Source: an uncultured bacterium (GTDB lineage Bacteria > Cyanobacteriota > Vampirovibrionia > Gastranaerophilales > Gastranaerophilaceae). Taken from it: DNA of 64,000 nt. The stretch spans positions 124,001 to 188,000 of the forward strand of contig CATXCB010000002.1 in the NCBI GenBank assembly GCA_958366705.1. Reading direction: 5' to 3'. Under the pieces are notes generated by a model. That model saw only the letters and a program-made list of their open reading frames with translations. It searched no databases and had not been told where the DNA came from. Below are positions 16,979 to 26,258 of the stretch, one piece after another; positions within the stretch are counted from its first letter, which is position 1; every line of letters begins with the position of its first letter. A program made the position numbers and the translations under genes.

Positions 16979-18316
16979 CTAAAGAATGTTTTCCATCATG
17001 TCATTTAACGCAAGTTTTGCTGTCCGAATTGGGGATGAAAAGCTTGTTCCGTAGCTCGTTTCTATTGCAATATTATATTCTCCATCAATTCTGTGGAATT
17101 GTTCTGCATAATATTTTATTTTAAGTTTTCTGGCTTTGTAAATGAGTTTTTGTTTTTCTAGTTTTAAATAATCTTGAGTTCGTTTTAAAATATTTTTTTC
17201 TTCTTTTAATATTTGTTTTTGTTTATTTTTTATATAACTTATATTATTGTCAATATTTTTTAGTAATTTTTCTACGCGAGGAATAGGTATTCCAAGTAGA
17301 GGATTTGTTGTATATCGTTTAAGTATTTTTTGAGGTAGTGGCAAATCCGTTCCGGGTAATCCGGTTATATTCAGTCCATATTTTGTAAGTTTTGGAGTGA
17401 ATTCTCCAAGTTCATAGTGCTGTGTGAGTTGCGAATTTCTGGATTGAGAAAATCCGGCTATGGTTCCATTATAAGAATTTAGGGAGCCAACCCCTTCAAC
17501 TCTTTGGTTAAAGCAAAGATATCTGTTTGAAAGTTTTTCGATATTCCATTTTTCTTCAGGATTTCCATTACCTGCACTGATTAGCATTCTTTGATTTGGT
17601 TTTAGAGCTGAATCTAGATAATAATCGTAATTTGTGGAAATTTTTTCTATAAAATCTATTTTTTTGTTAAAATTTACTTCTCTACCAATTGATAAAGATA
17701 TGTAGTCAACATTATTATTTTGTTTTAAATATTTGGAAATTATTTCTGTTGTTTTGTTATTAATTATTTCTTCTTTTGAAATTGGTAATTGGATATATTT
17801 TGCAAAAGGATTATTTCTTCTTGCAAAGGCTAAAACTTGTTCCCCATGTGACAAATTAAAATGGAATTTTTTTTCTGTATAATTGTCAGGAATAAGTATT
17901 GTTTTTGGTTTTATTTGGGCTTCTTTTATAAAGAGTCCTTCTTGATCTAATATCCTTATTGATATAGTTCCATCGGAATTTTCTTTTGTTTTTAATAAAT
18001 TATATATTTTTCCATCTTTAGGATTTGTCCATTCGGCTCTGGAGTATGAATCTTTGATAGTTTTTGATGTTAATCTTGATAAATCATTTTTTGTGGCTTT
18101 AGAATATACCCTTTTTATCGGGTTCATTATTTGGTTGTGGCTGATTTTGTTCATTTCTTGAGCCTGTTTCATTTCAGGGGAAGCAAATCTTGGTAATTCG
18201 ATTTCTTTCCCTGTATATGTTAATGTGAGCTTTGGATTTATTCCATGAATCTTAAAAGGTTTTGTTTCTATTAAATTTTTTTTCCCAATTATTTTGAGAT
18301 AATTATTTATATTCAT
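16979..18316 (-). CDS. subtilase (S8)-like protein with divergent catalytic motifs
   Basis: A 445-residue protein. Late residues GTSFSSP (Ser425) match the S8 catalytic serine motif, SAGN (Asn250) the oxyanion-hole asparagine, and SHGEQV (His157) the H-G-x-x-V catalytic histidine. DYISLSIG precedes the SAGN segment as in subtilases. The catalytic Asp is not obvious; ILIPD at about 140-144 is in the right place. An insertion with a Lys/Glu coiled coil lies at about 345-400. There is no signal peptide, so it may act in the cytoplasm or leave by another route. It lies 14 bases downstream of the 169-residue gene, with which it probably forms an operon. Confidence 0.55.
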   Translation of the reverse strand: MNINNYLKIIGKKNLIETKPFKIHGINPKLTLTYTGKEIELPRFASPEMKQAQEMNKISHNQIMNPIKRVYSKATKNDLSRLTSKTIKDSYSRAEWTNPKDGKIYNLLKTKENSDGTISIRILDQEGLFIKEAQIKPKTILIPDNYTEKKFHFNLSHGEQVLAFARRNNPFAKYIQLPISKEEIINNKTTEIISKYLKQNNNVDYISLSIGREVNFNKKIDFIEKISTNYDYYLDSALKPNQRMLISAGNGNPEEKWNIEKLSNRYLCFNQRVEGVGSLNSYNGTIAGFSQSRNSQLTQHYELGEFTPKLTKYGLNITGLPGTDLPLPQKILKRYTTNPLLGIPIPRVEKLLKNIDNNISYIKNKQKQILKEEKNILKRTQDYLKLEKQKLIYKARKLKIKYYAEQFHRIDGEYNIAIETSYGTSFSSPIRTAKLALNDMMENIL

Positions 18317-18330
18317 AATAAGTTTTGACC

Positions 18331-18840
18331 TTAAATAGAGAATGATACACCTACATTTATGCTGGTGTTTTCAGCATTTATTTTTGAGATATCATAAATT
18401 TGCCCTTCGACAAAAACACTGGCTTTTCCTATTTTTGTGGAGAGTCCTGTGAAATTTCCTACTGTTGTATTGAATCCTTTTTTGCCGTATGTATGCTTTG
18501 CTGCTACGTATGGTGTTGTGTAAATGCTTGTTTTCTTTGTTATTGGAAGTGTCACCGTAGCAGGTTGTATTCGTAGTTGCACACTTTGAGAATCTTCATT
18601 AACATTATGTCTGACCCGGAAGCCTCCTGACACCGGACTGTTTCCATATGGTATTGCTCCTTTTACATCAACTATTGCACTGGAATTTTTTCCATCAAAT
18701 GTTAAGCCGATACCTGTATAAGTTCCAATACTTCCTTTACCTGCTTTGTAGCTGTTGTCTACACCTGCGGTAGAAAAGTTTGTACCGTCGCATTGTTGAA
18801 ATGATTGTGCTGTAATTTTTGTTGTTACATCTAATGGCAT
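18331..18840 (-). CDS. unrecognised 169-residue beta-strand-rich protein
   Basis: A Gly/Thr/Ser/Val-rich protein with alternating polar and hydrophobic residues (GGFRVRHNVNEDSQSVQLRI; TSINVGVSFSI at the end), the composition of a small beta-barrel or beta-sandwich. It has no signal peptide, so an ordinary outer-membrane route is not supported. It is the first gene of a pair with the subtilase-like gene and may be its substrate, inhibitor or carrier; that is inference from adjacency only. Confidence 0.5.
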   Translation of the reverse strand: MPLDVTTKITAQSFQQCDGTNFSTAGVDNSYKAGKGSIGTYTGIGLTFDGKNSSAIVDVKGAIPYGNSPVSGGFRVRHNVNEDSQSVQLRIQPATVTLPITKKTSIYTTPYVAAKHTYGKKGFNTTVGNFTGLSTKIGKASVFVEGQIYDISKINAENTSINVGVSFSI

Positions 18841-18909
18841 ATTATTCCCCGTTCTTTCCCCGTATATTTATATAAAGTTTTTAAAATGCTAAAAATTGCC
18901 ATAACAAAA

Positions 18910-18938
18910 GGGCGATTTTACATTTTGTAAAATCGCCC
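18910..18938 (-). terminator. rho-independent terminator of the M49-like gene
   Basis: Perfect 13-base arms GGGCGATTTTACA (18910-18922) and TGTAAAATCGCCC (18926-18938) around a 3-base loop. Reading leftward the hairpin is followed by TTTTGTT. It lies 22 bases after the stop of the minus-strand gene at 18960. Confidence 0.85.
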
Positions 18939-18959
18939 CAATGTTTATAAATAATTTAA

Positions 18960-20687
18960 CTATTCGGAAAGTAATTTGTCAGCCAATTCGGTTTCAAGAG
19001 TTCCGTTTAGAGCCTTGCTTACTTTTTGAAGTTTTTGTGCAATCAGTTCCATATTGTCTGTCCAGATAAAGTTATCATTTACGTATTTTTCGGCCTTGTT
19101 AAAATCTCCGTCGATTTGGATTCTAATGATTTCAGCCAGCATTTCTTTTGCAATAGGAACAACCTTATCAATATTTACGTGTATTTTTCCGTCTGGAGTA
19201 ATTTCGTATCCTCCTCTGTCTGCAAAATATTTATTCTGCATAACTGTTCTTACTCTATGAGCTTGAGATAGAGTAGGTTTAGATTTTAAGAAATTATCAG
19301 CCATTGTTGTTACTATAATTTGAAGTCTTTGATCTTGAGTGTACATTCCAAGTTCTGTCAGTAAATCAACAAATGCTAAAGCTCCCATATCTGCTTTATT
19401 TTCTTCAATGATATTTCTGTATTTACCTAAGCTTTCACTACTTTCTTTAGGTCCTAAGGAATGTGCATTTTCGTGACCTATTGTAAACCAGTGGTCTGCT
19501 TCATCTAAATAATACTTGTGTTGTTCTTTATCTAAGATAGCATCAAGACGTTCCTGTAATTTTTTCATATCACTTATAAATCTTATTTGCCTATGATAAA
19601 CATTCCGTCGGCCACCGCCTATAGTTAATGATAATTTGTCTGAATTTGGCAAGTTTTCAGCTAACGTTATTCCGCCTCTATATTCTCCAACGTCACCTGA
19701 AGCCATTACCATATCAACATCTACCATTGTTTGTTTTGCATCTTCATCTGATGAAATTGTTTGTTCATATTCGCTTGAATATGGCATATTTTCAGCCAGT
19801 GTTGGAAGATATTTTTTTATCGCCATTAAGTCTTCTGTGCCTTTTGTGTTTACAATTCCTACTCTGCCGCCTAAAAAGTCTTTTGGAATCGGTGATATAC
19901 CGTGTTCTTTTAGTAAGTTTGATAATTCTTCGTTTTCTACAATTGTACCTGTCATTTCATCTTCGTAGTTTTCACGTGTAATTGTGAATTCTAAAGGTGT
20001 ATCTTGGAGTGTCGCCCATTTTTTGTCTGCATAGGCATCAAGCATAGGGTCAGCTGTTCTTAACGCTTTTGCTTGTAATTGTAAGTATTCGTTAAAATCG
20101 TGATTTGTTGAAACTTTACTTGCTGCATCTAATTCATCAGCCATTTGAGCAAAGTCTTCTTTAAAATAATCGATATAGTCAATTCCTTTTAAGTTTTCAC
20201 CATCTCTTAAAACAATTGAGCGTTGTGTAAGGATTTCTTTTACTTCTTCAATTAGACCTTCTTTTATCATTCTTATTAGAATCATGTGGAATTCTTCTTT
20301 AGACAAATCTTCCGGATAAACGCCTTTGCCGGGTTTTTCATCAATACCTTTTATTAATCTGATAGGATTTGACATTGTGTCAATTGCGTTAATACCTTTT
20401 TGTGCATCAAAAAGAATTTTTGTTAATTTTGCTTGTTTATTACCTTTTTTTGTTTCATTTTCTAAGAATTCTTTTACATCAAGGTTGTGTTTGCAATCTA
20501 TTTGCATGTTGATTTTTTCTAAAATTTGAGCGGCTCTGCATAAATGTTGAAGAGCTTTTTTGTCACCGTCATTTAGTGCTAAATATTCAGGTGCGTCGGC
20601 TTTCAAAAATTTTTTTGTTATTAAATAATCTTTATGAGTTCTTTTTTCAAGTTCTTCTATAGATAGATTAAGTTCAAATTTTGACAT
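18960..20687 (-). CDS. M49-like zinc metallopeptidase (DPP III / Nudix-associated type)
   Basis: A 575-residue soluble protein. GHENAHSLGPK (His405-Glu406-x2-His409) is an HExxH zinc site followed by L-G-P, and IIEENKADMGAL (Glu428/Glu429, Asp433) about 20 residues later supplies the third ligand. This HExxHxLGP...EExKAD layout is that of the M49 dipeptidyl-peptidase III relatives found in plants and bacteria. The upstream 350 residues form the helical first lobe. No signal peptide, so cytoplasmic peptide turnover is likely. Substrate unknown. Monocistronic, with its own terminator at 18910. Confidence 0.65.
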   Translation of the reverse strand: MSKFELNLSIEELEKRTHKDYLITKKFLKADAPEYLALNDGDKKALQHLCRAAQILEKINMQIDCKHNLDVKEFLENETKKGNKQAKLTKILFDAQKGINAIDTMSNPIRLIKGIDEKPGKGVYPEDLSKEEFHMILIRMIKEGLIEEVKEILTQRSIVLRDGENLKGIDYIDYFKEDFAQMADELDAASKVSTNHDFNEYLQLQAKALRTADPMLDAYADKKWATLQDTPLEFTITRENYEDEMTGTIVENEELSNLLKEHGISPIPKDFLGGRVGIVNTKGTEDLMAIKKYLPTLAENMPYSSEYEQTISSDEDAKQTMVDVDMVMASGDVGEYRGGITLAENLPNSDKLSLTIGGGRRNVYHRQIRFISDMKKLQERLDAILDKEQHKYYLDEADHWFTIGHENAHSLGPKESSESLGKYRNIIEENKADMGALAFVDLLTELGMYTQDQRLQIIVTTMADNFLKSKPTLSQAHRVRTVMQNKYFADRGGYEITPDGKIHVNIDKVVPIAKEMLAEIIRIQIDGDFNKAEKYVNDNFIWTDNMELIAQKLQKVSKALNGTLETELADKLLSE

Positions 20688-20968
20688 TATAAAGCTCTCC
20701 TATATTATTATACTTTTTATAAATTTAATATAGCACATTTTATTTGTTACGCAATAAACTTTGTGGAGGAAATTATTTTGAAGTAAAAATAAATCAAAAC
20801 CTTCTCCCTAAAAATGGTGATGGTTGATTATGCAATATGTTCCTACTCTGACAAATTAAATAGCGAAAGGGAATTTCCTATTCGCTATTATTTAAAATTG
20901 ATTTATTTTAAATAATTTACCCAACTGTAGAAAATTTTTGACCAACTGTATTCATTAGTTTTGCAATG
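20688..20968. other. intergenic region with a hairpin ending the mscS-rlmH operon
   Basis: No gene seen in these 281 bases. Arms AATAGCGAA (20859-20867) and TTCGCTATT (20881-20889), with an inner AGG/CCT pair, form a hairpin about 80 bases downstream of rlmH on the minus strand; the following bases are AT-rich rather than a clean T run, so terminator strength is uncertain. Confidence 0.5.
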
Positions 20969-21454
20969 TTACTTATGGTAAGTTTCACCTTTAATAATTT
21001 TAAAAGCTCGATAAATTTGCTCAACAAGAATAAGTCTTGCAAATTGATGGAGAAACGTCATTTTTGACATACTCATTTTTAAATTCGCTCGTGCAGATAC
21101 GTTTTTACCAATTCCGCAAGATGATCCAATTACGAAAACAATTTCCTGGACACCGTCGTTTGTAAGTGTTGTAATCTGTTGTGCAAATTCTTCACTAGAA
21201 AATTGCTTTCCATTTATTTCCATGGTGATAACGTAATCCAGAGGTTTTATGTATGAGAGAATTTTGTCACCTTCTTCTGTTAAAACTTTTTCAGTCAGGT
21301 TTTCGTCTTTAATTTCAATAGGTGAGAGTTCTTGAATTGAGATTGAAGTATATGGTGTGAGACGTTTCAAAAATTCGTCAATACCATCTTTCAAAAATTT
21401 TTCTTTAATTTTTCCAAGTGCGATAATTTTAATTTTCAATTGGCGTATTTCCAT
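20969..21454 (-). CDS. rlmH: 23S rRNA pseudouridine-1915 N3-methyltransferase
   Basis: A 161-residue SPOUT methyltransferase of standard RlmH length. KIKIIALGKIKEKFLKDGI at the start, FVIGSSCGIG for SAM binding, and the C-terminal SMSKMTFLHQFARLILVEQ and YRAFKIIKGETYHK signature are all present. It methylates helix 69 of 23S rRNA in the assembled ribosome. Its start overlaps the end of the mscS-type gene by 26 bases, so the two are translated together. Confidence 0.95.
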   Translation of the reverse strand: MEIRQLKIKIIALGKIKEKFLKDGIDEFLKRLTPYTSISIQELSPIEIKDENLTEKVLTEEGDKILSYIKPLDYVITMEINGKQFSSEEFAQQITTLTNDGVQEIVFVIGSSCGIGKNVSARANLKMSMSKMTFLHQFARLILVEQIYRAFKIIKGETYHK

Positions 21455-22250
21455 TTTCTATGTAGATAGATCGAGACGGGAAAGCAAAATCAATATTTGC
21501 AGCCCTGAATTTTTGGATAACTTCCTCTAAAAATTCCCCGCGTATTTTTAAAAATTTATCATAGGAGCCCGATTTTACATATCCGCGGAATCTGATATTG
21601 ATAGAACTGTCTCCAAGGTCATGAACAGCTACGGTAAATTCATTGTGGATTTCTCTATGATTAATTGCTATTTGTTTTAAAATTTCTTGGGCTAAAACTA
21701 TATTATCATTCTCTGTTGAGTATGTAACTCCGAATGTAATATTAATAAATCGTTTATGAGCTCGAGATACATTTGTTATAATAGCATTTGCTGCAATGTT
21801 GTTAGGGACACTAATTAAAAAATTGTCTAAATCACGTATTTTTGTAGAACGGATATTTATGTCTTCTACATAACCTTCTATGCCGTTAACTTTTACATAA
21901 TCTCCAATTTTGTATACGTGATCAGATAATAGTTCAATGCTTCCAAAAATGTTTGCAAGTGCATCTTTTGCAGCCATACCAACTGCGATACCGCCGATAC
22001 CAAAACCGGCAAGGATGGAAGCAATTGAATACCCCTGACTTTGCAGCAATCCGGTACCGGCAATAAATAAAAGTATAGCCTTTAATAATTTCATTATTAT
22101 CGGTACGAATCGTAAAAGTGGAGAATTTGATTCTTCATTTTTTATTTTTATTCTGATTTTAGAATCAACAATATCTATAATTTTGAAAAGTATAATTAAT
22201 AGTATTAAGTTGATTCCTAAAGCAATAAGTCCTTTTTCCCAATTTGGCAT
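21429..22250 (-). CDS. MscS-family mechanosensitive channel
   Basis: A 273-residue protein with three predicted membrane helices (about 5-25, 48-68 and 75-100). The third holds the MscS pore pattern AGFGIGGIAVGMAAKDALAN. The beta domain follows (GDYVKVNGIEGYVEDINIRS), then the C-terminal alpha/beta domain with FRGYVKSGS. Length fits the small MscS type of E. coli. It releases solutes under membrane tension. Overlaps rlmH by 26 bases. Confidence 0.9.
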   Translation of the reverse strand: MPNWEKGLIALGINLILLIILFKIIDIVDSKIRIKIKNEESNSPLLRFVPIIMKLLKAILLFIAGTGLLQSQGYSIASILAGFGIGGIAVGMAAKDALANIFGSIELLSDHVYKIGDYVKVNGIEGYVEDINIRSTKIRDLDNFLISVPNNIAANAIITNVSRAHKRFINITFGVTYSTENDNIVLAQEILKQIAINHREIHNEFTVAVHDLGDSSINIRFRGYVKSGSYDKFLKIRGEFLEEVIQKFRAANIDFAFPSRSIYIENGNTPIEN

Positions 22251-22366
22251 ATTCTTACTCCCTGTGCTTATATTATTATATGCAATGAACTGATAAAAAA
22301 AATAATATGTAAATATTTTATAAAAATTTTTACCTTTTTATACTGATTTGTTAAACTATAAATGTT

Positions 22367-24358
22367 ATGCCTGTTTTTTGTAAAAAAAAGAATAATAAAA
22401 ATATAATAATATTTATCATTTTTCTAGTATGTCTTCTCGGTGGAATTTATTCTGCAAAATTTTTTCAACCAAAACATAAATCATATAAGATTTATCAACA
22501 AGCTTTAAGAGACTATGATAATGGAAATTATTCAAATTCTTATTTTCTTTTTTCAAAAATTGGCTATACCTCTCAGTTAAAACCGTTTGCAATATATCGG
22601 CAGGCGCTTTGTGCAAGAGCTCTGGGAGATAAAAAATCAGAGCTGAACAGATATAAATTATTATTTAGAATTTACCCGTCAAATAAATTGAGTTTAGAGG
22701 CAAAATATCAGGCTGCACAATTGCTGGTTGATACAGATCCGTCTCTTGCTCGAAGATATTTTGATTTTGTTTCAAGAACAACTGTAGATTCTGATTATAA
22801 AATTGCATCAGAGTACTACAAAGCTAGAATAGCTGCTTCAAAAATTAGATATTCCAATAAGATTTTTTCAAAATCAAAAATCGAGGGAGTTGAAGTATCT
22901 TTTAGAAAATATTTAGAAGAAGCTCCGGATGGAAGACTTGCTGTTAATGCTGCAAATACATGGCTGAAATTTAATCCGAATATGAAGTCACAGGATGCAG
23001 TACTGGTAGCTAGAGCTTATTATCTTGCAGGATTGTATGACGATGCTTCATCTGTATTTGCAAAATCGAAGCTCCACGATAACTGGGCTGTTCAGGCTGC
23101 AAATTTATATCAAAAAGGTGATTACGCCAGGGTAAAAACAATAACCGAACAGGGAGTTGCAAAATATTCTGCAAATGTTAATGCTGATGATTATAAAAAA
23201 GCCGTTGATGTATATTTAAAAATATATGATAATGCTTTTCCTGCAATTTTAAAATTGTATAGTACCGCAAAGGGGAAAGGTAAAGATTATATTTGGAATT
23301 TGAAATGTGATAATTCGCCGGTATCAAGCAAGGCTGCATGCTACAATGATTTATATGCTAATTATCCGTCAGGTGAATATGCAAGGGTAGCGTTATTGAA
23401 TATCTTTTTTGATAGAATTCGGCAAAAAGATTATTTGAATGCGAAGAAAATAGGTCTGGATTTTGTTGCAGGATTTCCGGAGGCAGAACAGGCGCCTATG
23501 ATAATGTATTGGCTGGGAAAGATAGAACAGCGTTATTATAATAACTCAAATTCTATAAAATATTATCAGACAATTATAAATAAATATCCTGATTCATATT
23601 ACGCATATAGAGCATTCTGGCTGCTCAACGGGCTTGATACTGCAACTATATCTGCAAATATTGATTATAAACCTGTAGTTTATCCTTATAGATATCCGGC
23701 AAGTTCTTCTGCTTTATATAGTCTTCTGGAAGTTAAAGACTATGATATGGTTGAAAAATATACTCAGGATGATTTTATAAAAAGCTGGGTGGAATATCAG
23801 CAGGGAAATTATTCAACTTCTGCTTATTTGGCTCAGGAAGCAATGGATAAGTTGTCGTTAAAACCACCAAAAAATGATTTAAGGTGGCGTCTTGTTTATC
23901 CGCAAAACTATTATATGCAGGTTAAAAAATATGCACAGCAGTATAAGAATGATTCTGCTTTAATGATGGCAATAGTAAGAGAAGAAAGTCATTTTAATTC
24001 TGAAGCGCAGAGCGGTGTAGGTGCTATAGGGTTAATGCAATTAATGCCGTCCACTGCTCATGATATTGGTGCAAAACATGGAATATCTTTCAATACAAGT
24101 TATTTGTTTAATCCTGAATTGAATATAAAGCTTGGCAATTTGTATTATTCTACAATAAGAGGAATGCTTAATAATAAAGATGTTTCTGCAATAGCTGCGT
24201 ATAATGGCGGTATAGGTTCAGTCACAAGATGGAAATCTACTTTAAAATATTCGGATACTGATGAATTTATCGAGCAAATACCATATGAAGAAACAAAGAA
24301 TTATGTGAAGAAAGTATTTAAAAGCTATTGGAACTATATAAGGATTTACCAGCACTAG
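22367..24358 (+). CDS. Slt-like soluble lytic transglycosylase with TPR-like domain
   Basis: A 663-residue envelope protein. An uncleaved-looking signal anchor (about 12-30) precedes a long helical TPR/superhelical region (about 40-480) with repeats such as YPSNKLSLEAKYQAA. The C-terminal SLT domain follows, with catalytic Glu540 in VREESHFN, then GVGAIGLMQLMPSTA and AIAAYNGG. It cuts peptidoglycan glycan strands to anhydro products. The architecture is that of Slt70-type enzymes. A -10-like TGTTAAACT ends 9 bases before ATG, with no clear ribosome site. It is followed 54 bases later by a SpoIID gene, a related wall enzyme. Confidence 0.9.
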   Translation: MPVFCKKKNNKNIIIFIIFLVCLLGGIYSAKFFQPKHKSYKIYQQALRDYDNGNYSNSYFLFSKIGYTSQLKPFAIYRQALCARALGDKKSELNRYKLLFRIYPSNKLSLEAKYQAAQLLVDTDPSLARRYFDFVSRTTVDSDYKIASEYYKARIAASKIRYSNKIFSKSKIEGVEVSFRKYLEEAPDGRLAVNAANTWLKFNPNMKSQDAVLVARAYYLAGLYDDASSVFAKSKLHDNWAVQAANLYQKGDYARVKTITEQGVAKYSANVNADDYKKAVDVYLKIYDNAFPAILKLYSTAKGKGKDYIWNLKCDNSPVSSKAACYNDLYANYPSGEYARVALLNIFFDRIRQKDYLNAKKIGLDFVAGFPEAEQAPMIMYWLGKIEQRYYNNSNSIKYYQTIINKYPDSYYAYRAFWLLNGLDTATISANIDYKPVVYPYRYPASSSALYSLLEVKDYDMVEKYTQDDFIKSWVEYQQGNYSTSAYLAQEAMDKLSLKPPKNDLRWRLVYPQNYYMQVKKYAQQYKNDSALMMAIVREESHFNSEAQSGVGAIGLMQLMPSTAHDIGAKHGISFNTSYLFNPELNIKLGNLYYSTIRGMLNNKDVSAIAAYNGGIGSVTRWKSTLKYSDTDEFIEQIPYEETKNYVKKVFKSYWNYIRIYQH

Positions 24359-24412
24359 AAAAATCATTCATTTGATATATTACATTATTTGATAAAGTGA
24401 TAAAATAAGACT

Positions 24413-25273
24413 ATGAAAAAGATTTTAATTATACTAACTATATTTTTAATGAATTTAATTATTGCAAATCCAGGTTATGCAATAAAAATAGGGTTGCTGA
24501 CAGAAGTCGAACAGGCAGGTGTCGGTACAAATGTAAATGGTCGAATGATAGATGTAAGAACAAATAAAACTGTTTGTACCCTGGATGCAATGAAAGGGTA
24601 TGAACTGGTACCTTATAAAAATGAAATTGCTGTAAAAAGCGGCGGTCATTATTATACTCTTGGTGCAGATACAATAGTTCTAAAGCCTGATACTGAGGGG
24701 TATGTAAGTACAAAGGGAAAATGGTACCGCGGCACTCTTCTTGTAAAAAATTCGAATGGTAAATTAATTGTTATTAATGATGTTGGTCTGGAGGATTATT
24801 TGAGAGGGGTTGTACCTTCTGAAATGCCGCCAAGCTGGGAGTATGAAGCTTTGAAAGCTCAAGCTATTGCTGCCAGAAGTTTTGCTCTTGCAAATTTGGG
24901 TAAACAGTCTAAATACGGTTATGATTTGAAAGATAATACTGAAGATCAGGCATATGGCGGTGCTTCTGTGGAAACCAACAGAACCAATAAGGCTATTGAT
25001 GAGACGTCAGGACTGGTTTTGACATATGATATGAAAATAATATCTGCATATTATTGCGCTTCGGCAGGTGGAATGACCAATACTTCAGTTTGGGGCGGCT
25101 ATGTTCCTTATGTTCGTTCAGTGCCGTCTTTTGATGATGATGTTAAGAAAAACGGGCATGGTGTCGGGATGTCGCAGCATGGTGCAAATAATTTAGCAAA
25201 GCAAGGGTATAATGCTTATCAAATATTGCAATATTTTTATCAGGATATAAAATTTGCAAAGTTAAATAATTAG
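24413..25273 (+). CDS. SpoIID/LytB-domain lytic transglycosylase-like protein
   Basis: A 286-residue exported protein. Signal peptide of about 23 residues (ends PGYA). A beta-rich region precedes the SpoIID core: LEDYLRGVVPSEMPPSW (catalytic Glu in PSEM), LKAQAIAARSFAL, YYCASAGGMTN, and C-terminal NGHGVGMSQHGANNLAKQG. SpoIID cleaves denuded peptidoglycan glycans; cyanobacteria and other non-spore formers use homologues in wall remodelling. TGATAAAAT (24398-24406) ends 6 bases before ATG and there is no ribosome site, so a leaderless mRNA is possible. Confidence 0.9.
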   Translation: MKKILIILTIFLMNLIIANPGYAIKIGLLTEVEQAGVGTNVNGRMIDVRTNKTVCTLDAMKGYELVPYKNEIAVKSGGHYYTLGADTIVLKPDTEGYVSTKGKWYRGTLLVKNSNGKLIVINDVGLEDYLRGVVPSEMPPSWEYEALKAQAIAARSFALANLGKQSKYGYDLKDNTEDQAYGGASVETNRTNKAIDETSGLVLTYDMKIISAYYCASAGGMTNTSVWGGYVPYVRSVPSFDDDVKKNGHGVGMSQHGANNLAKQGYNAYQILQYFYQDIKFAKLNN

Positions 25274-25365
25274 TGAAAAGTGTTACTATAATTGGATATT
25301 TGCAGGTATATGCAATGAAATATCTATTATACTCTTAATTTGTAGAAAATTAATCTTGAAAACCC

Positions 25366-25393
25366 TTGACAGTATTGAAGAAAGTGATATAAT
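25366..25393 (+). promoter_or_regulatory. sigma-70-type promoter of the HU gene
   Basis: TTGACA (25366-25371) and TATAAT (25388-25393), both perfect consensus, are separated by 16 bases. The start codon is 70 bases further, leaving a leader of about 60 bases with an AAGGAGG ribosome site. It is the strongest-looking promoter in the window. Confidence 0.85.
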
Positions 25394-25462
25394 AAATTTG
25401 TCGATTATACAACTGCGGAAGATGGTTTATAACTCCGTGGGAAAGGAAGAAGGAGGTTCGTA

Positions 25463-25735
25463 ATGAACAAAGAAGAATTAGTAAAAGAAGTGTCTAAAAA
25501 AGCAAAAGTTTCACAAAAAGCAACTGCTGATATTTTATCAGCTACATTAGAAACAATCCAAAAAACAGTTTCTAAAGGTAAAAAAGTTACTCTAGTTGGT
25601 TTTGGTACTTTTGAAGCTCGCAAAAGAGCTGCTAGAACAGGCAGAAACCCTCAAACAGGTGCAACTTTGAAAATCGCAGCTAAAACTGTTCCTGCATTTT
25701 CAGCTGGTAAAAAATTCAAAGAGCTTGTTAAGTAA
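25463..25735 (+). CDS. hup: HU-family nucleoid DNA-binding protein
   Basis: A 90-residue HU/IHF protein of canonical length. MNKEELVKEVSKKAKVS forms the first helices, GFGTFEARKRAARTGRNPQTG is the beta-arm region with the DNA-contacting R-x-x-R-N-P, and AKTVPAFSAGKKFKELV closes the fold. It bends and packages DNA as a dimer. Strong promoter, strong ribosome site and a perfect terminator suggest high expression. Confidence 0.96.
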   Translation: MNKEELVKEVSKKAKVSQKATADILSATLETIQKTVSKGKKVTLVGFGTFEARKRAARTGRNPQTGATLKIAAKTVPAFSAGKKFKELVK

Positions 25736-25761
25736 TTTTCTTGATTATATAAATAAGTTTA

Positions 25762-25791
25762 GAGCCGTAAATATTATAATATTTACGGCTC
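25762..25791 (+). terminator. rho-independent terminator of the HU gene
   Basis: A perfect 30-base palindrome with GAGCCGTAAATATT as left arm is followed by ATTTTTT. It begins 27 bases after the HU stop codon. Confidence 0.92.
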
Positions 25792-25892
25792 ATTTTTTAT
25801 CTTTTGTAGTAGTATTTATAATTAACAGCTGGAACTGAATTTGTTTTATTATTCAACTCAGCCAAATAGATTCCGAACCACCGAGTAGGAAC

Positions 25893-26095
25893 AGAAAATT
25901 ACGTTTCGTAAACTCAACTAATTTTCTAGCCAGTTCGGAATGCCCATAGGAAGATAGTTTGTCTTTTCGTTTTCTCCATATAGTTAAATTAGTCATGCTG
26001 AACATTGTTCAGAATCCCAAAATTTATCAAATTCTGAACTGTTAAGTAGGAATAGAGTGTTACGTTTTTGTCATGCTGAACTTGTTTCAGCATCT
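25893..26095. repeat. intergenic cluster of palindromic repeats (REP-like)
   Basis: The 523-base gap between HU and the LysM gene shows no gene. It holds GTCATGCTGAAC-type palindromes at 25992-26018 (degenerate) and 26070-26095, where TGCTGAA pairs with TTCAGCA, plus a 9-base hairpin AGAAAATTA/TAATTTTCT (25893-25927). The 26070 copy is nearly identical to palindromes in the leaders of the pilin genes at 47186 and 56238, so this is a dispersed repeat family. Confidence 0.7.
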
Positions 26096-26258
26096 AATTG
26101 ATAAAATAAATTTCGAAATAAATCCCGAGTGATATTATGACTATGTTTTACGCGTGTTTGTGGAAAATTGTATATAAGTCCCTGTTACAATTGCTTGAAT
26201 AATGCTATTTCTCGTGTTATTATCTATTTGTAAGGAATTTTGGGTAGTGAGGTATTAA

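Noticed and set aside
19628..19981. Long plus-strand open frame inside the M49-like gene
   Set aside because: Leu/Phe-rich, antisense to a gene with zinc-site motifs; a reverse-frame shadow.
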